From: Planoprotostelium fungivorum
Taxonomy: Eukaryota > Evosea > Variosea > Cavosteliida > Cavosteliaceae
Assembly (NCBI GenBank): GCA_003024175.1
Contig: MDYQ01000083.1
Coordinates: 1-64,000 of the forward strand
Direction: 5' to 3'
Length of the DNA: 64,000 nucleotides
Of this stretch, positions 10,334 through 21,033 are shown piece by piece. The notes below the pieces were generated by a model, which worked only from the letters and a program-made list of their open reading frames with translations, was not told the DNA's origin and ran no database searches. Made by a program: the position numbers and the translations under genes. The first letter of the stretch is position 1, and each line of letters begins with the position of its first letter.

Positions 10334-11150
10334 ATGGCCACATGCAGCGGATGTAATCAGGTCGTGAGAGAGGGAACGGTAAGCCTAAAAGATAGAAGAA
10401 GCCTCAATTACGTAGGTCAAGATGGCTTTCGAGAAAAGCTGGCACCCTGGCTGCTTCAAATGCCACCAGTGTGAGAAGGTCATTGATGGTTCATTTCACA
10501 ATTCCAATGGTTGGCCCCAGTGCCCTGACTGTGCCGTTACTTCACGTAAGACTTCACATTTCGGTTATCATTGAACAGTTGGCAGCGTACATCAAGGGAC
10601 AGACACGTTGCAACGGTTGTGGTGAGGCGATACCCTCATTCATCATCTTAAAAGGCCAAAGGAAGTGTCATCGATGAAGATCAAGTTTTGATCAACAGAA
10701 ACGGCGTGTTTCATGTTCACTGTCACATCTGTAAAGAGTGCTATATGCCTCTAGGTGAATCTGCTTACAAGGTAGCTCCACCTGATCGCAGTGATGATAA
10801 TCGTTGAACGCAGGTGCACAATGGCCATGGTTATTGCAGTCGCTGCGCCACAGGTGAAGAAACCCCTTCCTTGTAGCGATTGAGGATGAACAGCTCTACC
10901 TGGAGTGAATAGAGAGACTTGCGCCAGATGCCAACAACCATTCAAAGAGGCTTACATGACTGCCTTGGACAAGAGTTGGCACTACGATTGCTTCAAATGC
11001 GAACAGTGCCAAGCTCCAGTTAGTGGTAGGATGACTATGGAGTCAAAGTAATTGCTGATTGACTCTCCAGGTGGCTTCGTCGTGATCAGTAACGCACCTC
11101 ACTGTGCAGATTGTGCTAACAGAAGAGTGAATCCTCAGATCAGAAGATAG
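10334..11150 (+). CDS. Multi-LIM domain protein (paxillin/PINCH-like)
   Basis: A protein made almost only of LIM zinc-binding domains, typical of adaptors at actin adhesion sites or in the nucleus. Domain 1 starts at MATCSGCNQVV and has KSWHPGCFKCHQC and WPQCPDC; domain 2 TRCNGCGEAI with FHVHCHICKEC and YCSRCA; domain 3 TCARCQQPFKEA with KSWHYDCFKCEQC and PHCADC. So there are three LIM domains and little else (about 200 residues), ending RRVNPQIRR before TAG. Five or more short introns break the frame. The compact all-LIM build resembles LimA/B-type amoebozoan proteins; I cannot give an orthologue. Confidence 0.85.
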
Positions 11151-11720
11151 ATGAATAGAATAGAATCTATTTAGAATGAGTGACTTCAAATCTTTTCTCG
11201 TCTGTTGTGGATAAGGCCACCAGGACTGTGTGTACTTGAGAAGAGATGATCAAGCCACTTGATCCAGGGACATCATTGAACATCGTCACAATCTTTGACA
11301 GCGAAATCGATCTTCGTCAACATCAAGAATGAGAGGAACTGGACGGAAACGTACCACAACACACGCCCACCAACATCGAAATGAGTATTCGATTTGTATC
11401 AGACGGATCGTTTCTCTATGTTCATCGAGGGTGGCTCTATTGCGACTCACATGCATCACTGATTGTAGTATTCTGCTAGCAGACTTCAGTCTCTTCACCC
11501 TTGTGTCCGCTCAAGTAAGGAGCCTTTGTAACTGAGAGATGAATTTGGGAAATCTTTGGGATTGTTCGTGTGATGGCCCAATTAATTGATCGTTTAAACC
11601 GAACGTGTTCGGCTTCGATGCTTCTTGTTTCAGAATGTCTTGTCCATCGGACCAGGCTTATTTTTCGTCTACCATCGTTGACAATAGTGAGAAATAACAT
11701 ACCTCTCATTCATAATTTCA
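11151..11720. other. Intergenic stretch, no gene seen
   Basis: About 570 bp between the LIM gene and the phosphodiesterase-poly(A) polymerase gene, which run in the same direction. Short frames exist on both strands but none shows motifs or plausible exon joins. It should hold the terminator of the first gene and the promoter of the second. Confidence 0.5.
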
Positions 11721-14645
11721 ATGTGGAGGAGCATCTCGGAAGAGCATACAAGAACAGACTTCTATAGATTTGATGCACGTGAGGGATGTTGGCTTCCTGC
11801 AAAGAAGGGTCTCGATGTGAGCGATTCCTCGCGCATTTATATTCATCGATTGTAGGGATATATTCCACAGAACTTCACCGTCCTGAGTTACAATGTTTTA
11901 TTTGAACTACATGACCCTTCCATCGTTCGTTGTGGTAGACGATGGCCTTACCTGATTGACTTCCTGTCTGAATCCTCATCAGACATCATTGCGCTACAAG
12001 AGGTGACCGATTACCACTGATACGCATAATCACACTCACAGGTTACGAATTCGTTTCTGCAGTTATTACTAGAACAGAATTGGGTCAGAGAGAGCTACTA
12101 CGTCAGTGAGACGTCCGACCAACATTCTCACAGACCTAGCGCTATAGCACCATACGGACAGGTGATAGATCCATCGTAGCCGGAGAACTGAAGGAGAAGA
12201 AGATCCTTCTAACGAAATACGCACCGAGAGGGTCTCTACTGGGGGCAGGAGCATCGAAGAGATTTCACATCACTCAATTCATGATGAACCACCGGCCCCT
12301 GCTTCTATGTAATATCCATCTCAACAGCAACCGCTCAGGTGACAACAGAAATCTGAGACGAAGACAGATGAACGGTGGGCACAAGCGAGTGGATCGCACG
12401 TGACTCACTTCAGATATCATCTCTGCCTGCTTGAACATGTCTCAGACGAAAGAGAGCGACATCCTCTTCGTAGGGGATACGAACTTCTCTGATCGAGACA
12501 CATTGAACGACTATCCTATTCCATTGAAAGACCAGTGGGAGGTGCTCCCTCTCCTCTCTATGTCATCTCACCATCGCTCAGCATCTCTACCCCAGTCATC
12601 ACGGCTACACATTCGATTCCAATCGAAATGCCCTGGCCAAATTGAACAGTCCCAACCACAGTGTTCGACGATACGATCGTTTCATATTATCCTCTCGTTC
12701 TCTCGCAGTGTTGTCGATGGAGGTGAGTCATTCTCATTACTACTGGGCTGATCGTCTCATTACTACTGGGCTGATCGTCTCATTACTACTGGGCTGATCG
12801 TCTCATAGATCGTGGGAACAGAAGAGGTGGATACCACCGTGGAGGCACGATGCAAATGGTCCGAGCACCTCAAAGAACCAGAGGTGAAAGGAGAAGAAGT
12901 GAAAGGTCCACTTTATCTGAGCGATCATTATGGATTGAAGGCAAATGTGTATTGGGAGAATAATGTGAGTGGTCATGACCTCCCGCTAACGACTCAATTT
13001 GTGCAGAATGAAGAGGAAGATGATCAACAAACACCACCATCAGAGTTAAGAGGTAAGATAAGATCAATCCGCATCGATACATCATCGTTGAGAAGATCAC
13101 ACGTAATACACAGTCGAGATCATGACGCAACACAGAGTGGTTGATGTCCGAGAGATTGATACCAGACAATCATCACATCGAAGAAAGGAGACGATGCACT
13201 CATCGACTCGGATGGTTGTGCAAAGCGGCTCTCAGATTATCACAAGAATCACCCGAGTGCGTGTATCCCATCGGATCTTCCAAACTGGACATCTACAACC
13301 AAGAAAGCGACCTCGATGCTCTGTGTTGTGGTTCCCATTCTGTGCAGCACATCCAATTCTTTCGATCACTGTCGGAGGTCATCCCACAATTCGAGGATAT
13401 TCGAATCGTTCACATCGCTCTCAATGCCAACGTTCCCCTCGCTCGACTTCTCATCGGTCAGGTGACATCCTTCACCCTCCATCGAAGCTGAAGAGGAGAA
13501 GATGCAGATCGAACTGTCGTACTGTAACGTACCTCAACCTCAGGGCCTCACAGAGGTGAATCTCAGAGGTTTGAGTGCTGCCAGTCAGAGGAGCATCTGT
13601 GGACTACTCGATGCGGAAGAGATGCAGAGGAGGATCATGCACGAGAAGGTCGTCTTCTGTGATACCGTGAGGGCCATCAAATACTGGGCCAAGCGGAGAG
13701 GAATACTATCCAACGGTCTGGGATTCCTGGGTGGTTTCTCGTGGTCCTTACTGGTTATGCACATCGTAGACAAGTACAAGGTGCATCTCTCTCTATCTCA
13801 CTATCTCTTCGTCTTACTGTGTCTCTTTTCATTCTCCCATCTGATTCGTTCAGCCATCTACCTCAGAATCTGCAGTGGAGATGTTCTTCTCAAGGTACGC
13901 CAACCACGATTGGTCCGTTTCCATCAACCGATCGAAGCAGAAATTCATTCGCACACCCAGCCGAGTGAGTCTCCGCTGTGATACGAGAGAAGTGACAACG
14001 TAAGATGACGATATTGGCTCCCAGTTTTCCATACAAGAACACGGCGAGAAACGTGACTCAGTCGACACTGGAGCTGATGAATGTGGAAGTGAAGAGAGGT
14101 GACATCATCTTCAAATCAGACCATGGAGGAGACTTTATGTCTCGATGGAAGGAGATCATCTCTCCAATTGAATTCTATTCGACCTACAAGAACTACCTCA
14201 GGTGAGTCACTGTCAATGATTGTACTGAAGAGGACAGAGTGGACGTATCGTGCCCTACAGAAGAGGGAACGGTACAATGCAAGGGATTCATCAACTCCCA
14301 TCTCGTCAGTTTCCTCTTGGACATGGAAGCCATCCGTCTATTTGTCCACCCTTTCACCACCATCTACTCACAGTTGGCCGGTGGGGTGAGGCAGAAGAGA
14401 GAGAGCGAGAGGATGAAAGGTGACAGGAAGGAGAAGGAGAGATTCAGAGTGTCTTCGTTGGGATATCAGCGGCACAGTGCAAAGAAGGCGCGACCGTGGA
14501 GAAGGCAGTGATGAAGATGCAGAGCGATTTCGAGGCGTGGCCGGACAGACCGGATGGATCGAAGATCACCGTCAGACAACTCAGGTCCAACGCGAAGACA
14601 ATATCTCAGCTCAGGCAAGAGCAGCAGGACATGATCGACAAATGA
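11721..14645 (+). CDS. TDP2-like phosphodiesterase fused to canonical poly(A) polymerase
   Basis: One frame joined by short introns encodes two enzymes. N-terminal half: endonuclease/exonuclease/phosphatase fold with TVLSYNVLFE, DIIALQEV, CNIHLNSNRSGDNRNLRRRQ, the TDP2-like metal motif LFVGDTNFSDRD, WEVL, RYDRFIL and SDHYGL. Known relatives cut phosphotyrosyl-DNA or RNA phosphodiester bonds. C-terminal half: poly(A) polymerase, with VYPIGSSKLDIYNQESDLDA (nucleotidyltransferase Asp pair), AIKYWAKRRGILSNGLGFLG and the central domain LAPSFPYKNTARNVTQSTLE. The third catalytic Asp of the family appears as Glu in the segment MQIELSYCNV, if my alignment is right. The C-terminus (QLRSNAKTISQLRQEQQDMI) is helical. 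Start MWRSISEEHTRTDFYRFD at 11721. A role in RNA end cleaning plus tailing is inference. Confidence 0.85.
12732..12800 (+). repeat. Three perfect copies of a 23-bp unit within an intron
   Basis: The unit tctcattactactgggctgatcg is repeated three times with no mismatch inside the intron 12723-12808 of the phosphodiesterase-poly(A) polymerase gene. Each copy holds a CTGAT that could serve as branch site. Perfect identity suggests a recent expansion; it makes this intron 86 nt, about twice the local norm. Confidence 0.9.
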
Positions 14646-14810
14646 TGATGATGTTGGTGATTGGATAACGGGAGGGAATAGAGGTCACCGAGCTGTGTTT
14701 ATTGCGATACACGTGCCAGCAGTGCGGTACTGTGAAATACAAATGGTTTGAAAGACTCTGTGGTGATTGAGCACAAATTATGAGTATGTCACAACGATAC
14801 TGACACATAC

Positions 14811-15059
14811 CTAATGATTCTCGATAATCAGCTTCCTGTATGAATATAGATTGTTGACCATAGTCTGTCTCTTCAAACTGTGCAGCTCTTTCTTTCCGAA
14901 ATCATACAAATTCTTTGCTCCCTCTGCATCAACGTTGCGGCCTTCCTCAAATCCGGTTCTGACCCTTCGAAGAGCATATTCTCTGAAGTTGTATGAATTG
15001 AACTGTTTCGCTTGTCGAACCAGGTCCCTGTAAAGTCCCAGTGTCTGTACTCTTGACAT
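14811..15059 (-). CDS. LYRM4: LYR motif protein 4 (ISD11)
   Basis: Small mitochondrial matrix protein that stabilises the cysteine desulfurase NFS1 in iron-sulfur cluster assembly. The intact 82-residue frame starts MSRVQTLGLYRDLVRQAKQF, with the LYR tripeptide at residues 9-11, followed by SYNFREYALRRVRTGFEEGR and a C-terminal helix (KRQTMVNNLYSYRKLIIE). Length and motif order match ISD11 rather than other LYRM proteins. No intron. Divergent from IMP3 with 129 bp between starts. Confidence 0.93.
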   Translation of the reverse strand: MSRVQTLGLYRDLVRQAKQFNSYNFREYALRRVRTGFEEGRNVDAEGAKNLYDFGKKELHSLKRQTMVNNLYSYRKLIIENH

Positions 15060-15188
15060 GATTGGTGACGCGATGAGATGATGTGATCGTGACCGAATTC
15101 CTAAAATTTTGGAATTTATTTGCCCTCACTACACCGCTCGTTCGGAATCGAAGAAAGGAAGGCTGTGATCATATCAAGGAACATCAAT

Positions 15189-15928
15189 ATGGAGCAACAG
15201 AAACTCAAGTATCATGAGACCAGATTGTTGAAGAAGGTGAGTTGCCAGTGTCTTTGCGTTCAATAATCGAGGACAGACCAACTTCTTGACGTACGATGAG
15301 AAAGAGGTCAAAGACAATCAGGCCATTCTCCACTATAAATTAAGAGACCAGAAGGAACTTGCGAGGTGATGACATCATCATCCATCTGGCTGAGGGATGC
15401 AGTTATCAATCACTCCTCAAGAGCATCGGTAATATGAATACGTTATTGACCGGTCTCGACAAATCAGACAAACTTCGCATTCGTCTCACAGATTCACTCC
15501 TAGACAAATTGTGAGTTTCGTTCCTTCTCAATTCGTGCACAACATTTGACTGTGTGAATACCAAAGTCTTACATTCCGATCAGATACGAGATGGGGATCA
15601 TCGACGATAAGTCTTCGTTGAGTCAGGTGAAGAGGATTCCACCCTCAAAAATTTTGAGGAGACGTCTGAGTGCCATGCTCGTCAGAATGAAGATGGCCGA
15701 GTCGATCGATGAAGCCAGTCGGTTGATCAGAAAGGGAAATGTTCGAGTTGGTCCTCAGATCGTCACTGACCCAGCTTTTCTCGTTACGAGGTGAGAGGAT
15801 TGTCTATCATCAAATTGAAGAGAGATAGAACGATGGAGGACTACGTCACATGGACAGACACAAGTAGAATCCGAACCACCATCTCCATGATCGATCAGAG
15901 GCTGGATGATTACGAGCTCATGGGATAA
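15189..15928 (+). CDS. IMP3: U3 snoRNP protein IMP3
   Basis: IMP3 binds U3 snoRNA and helps it pair with pre-18S rRNA in the SSU processome (nucleolus). The start MEQQKLKYHETRLLKKTNFL matches the family (KLKFHEQKLLKQVDFL). After introns it continues LRIRLTDSLLDKLYEMGII, then the S4 RNA-binding domain (ILRRRLSAMLVRMKMAESID, NVRVGPQIVTDPAFLVTR) and the tail MEDYVTWTDTSRIRTT with a short acidic end. About 185 residues, the usual length. Four or five introns of 30-60 nt have GT-AG ends, and joins such as the one giving DKL-YEMG keep the frame. Confidence 0.93.
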
Positions 15929-16066
15929 ACATTTGTATTTATCGACGTCTCATCAAAGAACTGAAAAGTGTAGTATTCCTTCTTTCATCTGTACCATCAA
16001 TATCGTCTATCTACAATGCACATTGAAGGCACTCGGACTGATGTGACAATTTCATTGATAAGACAT

Positions 16067-17451
16067 TCAATGATCGTGAGGCTGTGATCCACATGCGCAG
16101 ACAGACTCCCATTCCATCTTCTCTCTCTTGGCTTTGTTTCTGAACCAGATAATCAGATTGTATCTCTCTCCGCTCTTGATCTTATTTGCTCCATGTCTGT
16201 GCTCTCCCAAATGGATGATGCCCAGCCCTACCACTGTCAGTCACATCTTCCTCCTGTGTACTCACCCTTTACGTGATTGAATTCAAAGTTCTCCTGGTGG
16301 GTGGAAGGATCATTCAGGACACCTCTGAAGTAGAGAGAGCCACCTTCATCGTCACTCGTCATTCACATCGATGTCTCACCTGTGAATTCTTTGCCCAGAC
16401 AGAAATTGATGGTTACGTCTGCTGCGTCGTAATGGAAGTCCAAATCTTCGTCCTCTCCAATCTTGTATTCCACCTGATCAGACATCAGTCCACCGAGATA
16501 GATCATGTGATGAGATCGTTCGTGATGAGATGTTTGTTTGCACGTACGATGAAAGAGTGGTGGCTGTCTAACGATCTACCGATGGGACCGTACAATCTCT
16601 CAGCGAAAGGGTTGACGTACTTCAGTACATCGAGGAAGAACTGATTGAACCCAATCTCCTCCAACACAACTCCATAATTGTTCATCGAGTTTGGACGCTG
16701 TCACTCCGTCATTTGATGTCTTCTGTGAAGCACTCACCATCACAGGTAAACCAGACTTTTCAAAGTGGTCGACTTCCTCGATCAGTTCTCTGTTCACGTT
16801 CAATACGAAAGAGAAGAGAAGAGGAGCACCTGCAGAACTTCTCGGTGAACATGTTGAAGCTGTAGATGCCCGTGTCTGTCTCCTTGTGAAAGAAGCTCGA
16901 CTCTTGGCCTTTCTCCACTGCCGCTGCAAAGCCGGGGACGAGAACGTCCTGTAGGCGTCAATCGAGCCAGTTGTCGTTCACTTGCCTCTGTGAATTGGAA
17001 CATCTGAGGTCGTAGTGGCTGGTAGTTGGATTTGATGAAATCAATCCTCTCCTTCTCCATGTTCTTTGTTCTGATCAGTCTCTTCTTCTGTTGTTCGTGG
17101 GAGAGTGTGTGCAGTTCTTCGGGTGTTAATTTTCCAAGGGCTTCCTGTGTCGCTGAGTGTGGATCATACTTTGCATTTACCTCAGAGTAACTGTCCATCT
17201 CGTCTAATTCTTCTTCAGATAGAACAAGGTAACTGGCACGAGTGCGAAGTAGATTAAAGTCTGAGATCTCGGTGGCGTCATCGTTCTTCTCTACCACTAT
17301 GGGATTGATTATCTGAAATAATCTTTGTAGGTTGTCTTTGGTGACCAACTGTTTACCAAGTCTGGATGATTTAATACTACTCCATAACGGTGTAGAGATG
17401 ACGGTACCTGATGCTACCACAGCCAATTGATTCCAAGTAGATGTATTCCAT
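16067..17451 (-). CDS. OGFOD2: 2-oxoglutarate/Fe(II) dioxygenase, OGFOD2-like
   Basis: Member of the OGFOD2 family of 2-oxoglutarate- and iron-dependent oxygenases, of unproven substrate. The N-terminal region MEYIYLESIGCGSIRLGKQL and ERIDFIKSNYQPLRPQMFQF parallels the OGFOD2 leader. The catalytic domain has NSMNNYGVVLEEIGF, RSLDSHHSFIV, then LDFHYDAADVTINFCLG (HxD iron ligands) and IIHLGEHRHGANKIKSGERY with the distal His and the Arg that holds 2-oxoglutarate. The stop is TGA at 16067-16069 after a Cys-containing tail. I chose the ATG at 17449-17451 because splicing from it gives a continuous conserved N-terminus. Many introns; the join between about 16740 and 16830 is uncertain. Confidence 0.82.
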
Positions 17452-18175
17452 CAGCGTGCTTCGTTTGTCTCGTGGTGTTTGCTTCGGTTTGGAGTTTGAG
17501 AATACAAGCGAGAGAAATTGACGGAAAACTCCGGTAAGTCAATCTTGAACCTTATGAACATCTAACCAAGGATTTCCTTCTATACTGGGGTTATAGTTGC
17601 GACCAACTCTCATCGCTGCCAAGCAGAGAGGGAATAACGAGGACCTGTTTATGATCATCTCGAACCAACAACATGATTACAAAATGGTGTGGGAGGATAC
17701 AAAAAGACTTCGCAGGAATAAAGTTGAATCAATTCGATCATCTCATGAGCCAGTGTCGGACAGATCCACGAAATCATTTTACGACTGATGTAATGTGATC
17801 TCTTCAAAGCGGAGCAACCCGTGTGTGATTTAATATTGGCGCGAACTCCCATAGTGTAATGTTAGTAGTCTCGACAACGTCAGTAATATATAGAGGAGCC
17901 CATTCCCTGGGAGGCTCGATGTGGAATTCAATACGGAACACCTGCTCCACACCTATCATCCCAGTTTAGGAGCTAACTTGATCTCGTCTTGCATCAAATA
18001 GAGACAGCTACGTTCGTGTGCGGTGCCTAGAGATGCCAACGATGACAGGAAAAGGTTTGGATCGTGGGACGGAAACGAAGCACGTGACCGAAGCCCAGCC
18101 GAGGCAGGACATCATTCGAAAAGAAACACACCTACGAACAACACACTAGCAACTACTACCAACTACTCTACGACG
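17452..18175 (+). other. Stretch with a doubtful small plus-strand gene
   Basis: A good donor (CCG|GTAAGT at about 17532) and an acceptor (TTATAG at about 17597) bracket an apparent intron. The downstream exon is open to TGA at 17788 (LRPTLIAAKQRGNNEDLFMI, ending STKSFYD). I cannot find an upstream ATG in the matching frame, so the gene model is incomplete. The frame has no family motif I know. The rest, about 17790-18175, shows nothing but the promoter and leader of the CBM52/LamG gene. Confidence 0.3.
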
Positions 18176-20781
18176 ATGAGACGTGCAATCACTTTGCTAC
18201 TTCTCGCCCTCTCGACCACCGCTGTGTGGGCCGACACATGCCAGACGGGCTATTCTTGGTGCTCTGGCGTCAACACTTGCTACAATCCCTCTCAGTACAG
18301 CTGTAACGCTGACCAGTATCACGGACAGAACCGTCTCTGTGCCATCGGAACAGCCTCTTGCAACGACGTCTGCATTGCATCTTGCGCTTACCAGTGCGGA
18401 ACTGACGGCTCGGTGAGTCCACCTCGTGCAGAGAATGAGAGAAACATCGACTGATGCATGCTCAGTATGCTGCCAAGATCGAACGTACCTGTGCTTCTCC
18501 TCCATCTTGTGTGACCGACTACATGATGGCTTGTGGCGACGCATGTTACGACAGCAGCAAGTTCTGCTGCGTCTCTGGCCAGCCTCAAGACATCAGCACC
18601 TGCCCTCAGCCCACTTCTACTGTCACTGACACGACTTGCAAGAGCCCCTTCGGTCTTTACAACGTTCGCTCTCTGCTTGGTGGTCAGCTTCGCATTAACG
18701 CTGCAAAGAGCGCCACCGCTGCTGTGAACTTCACTCTGTCTGCAGGATCTCTCTTCGATCAGAAGGGTCAGCAGTGCTACATCTCTACCAATGGCCAGCT
18801 GATGTGGAGTTCCGTCCCTCTCTCCAACACTGCCAACGGTGCTGTCAACACTGTTACCAACACTATCTTCGGTATCTCTGGCGACTACCTCAGCCACAAC
18901 GGCAGCCTCCTGTGGTACGCCTGCTCTGCACCAACTGGTGGCTCCAACTTGTTCATCAACAAGGTCAACGGTCTGGCTTGCTCTGCTAACTACTTGTACG
19001 CCACTCTCACTGGCCCTACTGTGCCCGCTCTGTCCAACATCGTCGGTTCAGCATTGAACGTCACCAAGGTCGTCACTTCCATTTTACCATCGACCCCCAG
19101 CTCTCCTGCAGCGACTACTTACATTCCTGCTACCAGCTCTATCCCTCTCGTCACAGCTCCCTGCGTTCTCGGAGGCCCATCTATCCCCGTTCCCTTCTGC
19201 TACTACTCCTTCGACAACGGCATCCTGAACGGTCTGCTGAAGGATGACAGTGGAAACGGTAAAGTTGCCACTGTGCTTGGCTTGCCCAGCGTCATCATCT
19301 TGGGAAAGACGAAGCAGGCACTCGGCTTCAACTCTACTTCTGGCTTCCAGGGTCTGAGAATGGATCAGACTGCTGGTCTTGACAGTGCTTTCTCTATCGC
19401 CTCTTGGCTGAAGGTGAGTTCTCATTCTTCCTTTTGTCTCGTAGACATCGCTGAGAGTGAACAGCTTCAAGCCAGCAACAAAGTGATGAAGATTGTGTCC
19501 ACAAAGAAGGGTCTGTTCTCTCAACTTACCGGCTGGGAACTCTCTCTCAACCCCGTCTCAAAGACATGCACCTTCACCTCTGGCTTCTCTAGTGTCTCCT
19601 GGAACACCAACATCCCCATCGACACATGGTTCCACTTGGCTTTCACTGCAGAGAAGAGCGGCAAGGTCATTCTGTACATCAACGGCGTTGCTGGCGCCAC
19701 TCAGAACATCGTGTTGTCCAAAGTCACTGGCCCTCTCTACATCGCCGCCGACAAGACTATCAGCAACTTCAAGGGAGCTCTGGACGACTTCCTGATGTTC
19801 ACTCAATCTCTCTCTGCCCAGCAGATCCTCTCGATCATCAGCAACAGATGCTTCACCTCTACCTCTGCACCTGCAATGGCCTCTCAGCCTTCCACTTACA
19901 ACCCATCCTCCGATGTGGTCACTTCTGACACTCCCATCTCAACAACCGATGTGGCACCTTTTGATACAACGACCGATTACACACCCTCGTCCACTCCTAC
20001 CTCATCCTCCTATGTCACACCCTCGTCTACCACGGCTAGCGGCAAGAAGTGTGGCTTGCCCTGGCTCTACTGGTCTTTCGACAAGATCAAGCTAGGAAAA
20101 TGTACCGATGACTCTGGCCATGGCCGTCACGGCGCCTTCTCCACTGACATCTCTCTGGTCACCGGTAAACTGAGACAGGCCTTGAACTGGAAGAGTGGTA
20201 ACCGTCTCTCCATCACTCTGCCTCAGTTCGATCTGAACAACGCCTTTACCATCGCCACCTGGTTGCGCCTGGACGCTATCGGAGGAAAGAACGTCATCGC
20301 ATCGACCAAGGCTCTTCTCAGTGGCTGGGAACTCACCTTCGATGGCAACACCAAACAGATCACCTTCCAATCGTCCCAGGGCAGCTCTGTCAGTTGGAAC
20401 GCTAGCTCTCTTCGCGTTGGCGTGTGGTCTCACCTGGCCATTGCCGTCAGTGCCGATCGTGTCGAACTCTACTTGGACGGCATCTCCTGCGGCGTCAAGT
20501 CCATCACTGCCCTCGTCCAGAGCGTCGTCGGTCTCAACGTGGGAGGAAAGCTGTCTGCCGACCCTCTTAGCGGTACTCTCGACGAGTTCCTCGTCTTCGC
20601 TCGCACTCTCGTCAAGGAGGAGATCATCGATGCCAAAGACAAGTACCTCACCGGAGCGATCGTACCTGCCACCAACTGGAGCAAGCAGACAGACTCTTAC
20701 GACTGGGGAAGCGGCTGGGAGCTCGCGAAGATCCTTTCCAACGTCAACTTGAACAGAGTGCAGAACTGGTGGATCTTTTAA
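18176..20781 (+). CDS. Secreted CBM52-like and tandem LamG (concanavalin-fold) protein
   Basis: A predicted secreted carbohydrate-binding protein. It begins with a clear signal peptide (MRRAITLLLLALSTTAVWA), then a Cys-rich module (SGVNTCYNPSQYSCN, LCAIGTASCNDVC) resembling CBM52, known from fungal endo-1,3-glucanases, and more Cys pairs (CVTDYMMACGDACYDSSKFC). A beta-rich domain follows, then two tandem LamG-like domains: one from CYYSFDNGILNGLL to FKGALDDFLMFTQSL, the other from LYWSFDKIKLGKC to SGTLDEFLVFART. They share DDSGNG/DDSGHG, SIASWLK/TIATWLR and GWELS/GWELT, so arose by duplication. A Ser/Thr/Pro linker separates them. No glycosidase catalytic domain is seen. Intron at 18415-18466; a second possible 42-nt intron is discussed under findings. 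A role in cell wall, cyst coat or prey binding is inference. Confidence 0.8.
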
Positions 20782-21033
20782 AGGCTTTTCTTCTCTGGCG
20801 AATCTGCTAGGAAGCACAATACATATGTCATATATATACAAGGGTGTTCTTCTTTCATAGCTTGTACCGAGAATGAGAGAACGTCGTTCATGTTATTATA
20901 GACATCAGACGGTTTGACCTGATCGCGGGTAGTGGTATTTCGCTGAACAAAAATTTGGGCAGACTTGGCCCAAAATTTTTGGGCGCAACTTTCAGTTTGT
21001 GCTGGTCACATAAATTACCACAGAACAACCACC

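Noticed and set aside
20092-20841. Minus-strand 249-codon frame opposite the LamG domains
   Set aside because: Antisense shadow in GC-richer coding DNA; composition (Asp/Glu/Gly/Val) reflects complement codons, with no domain.
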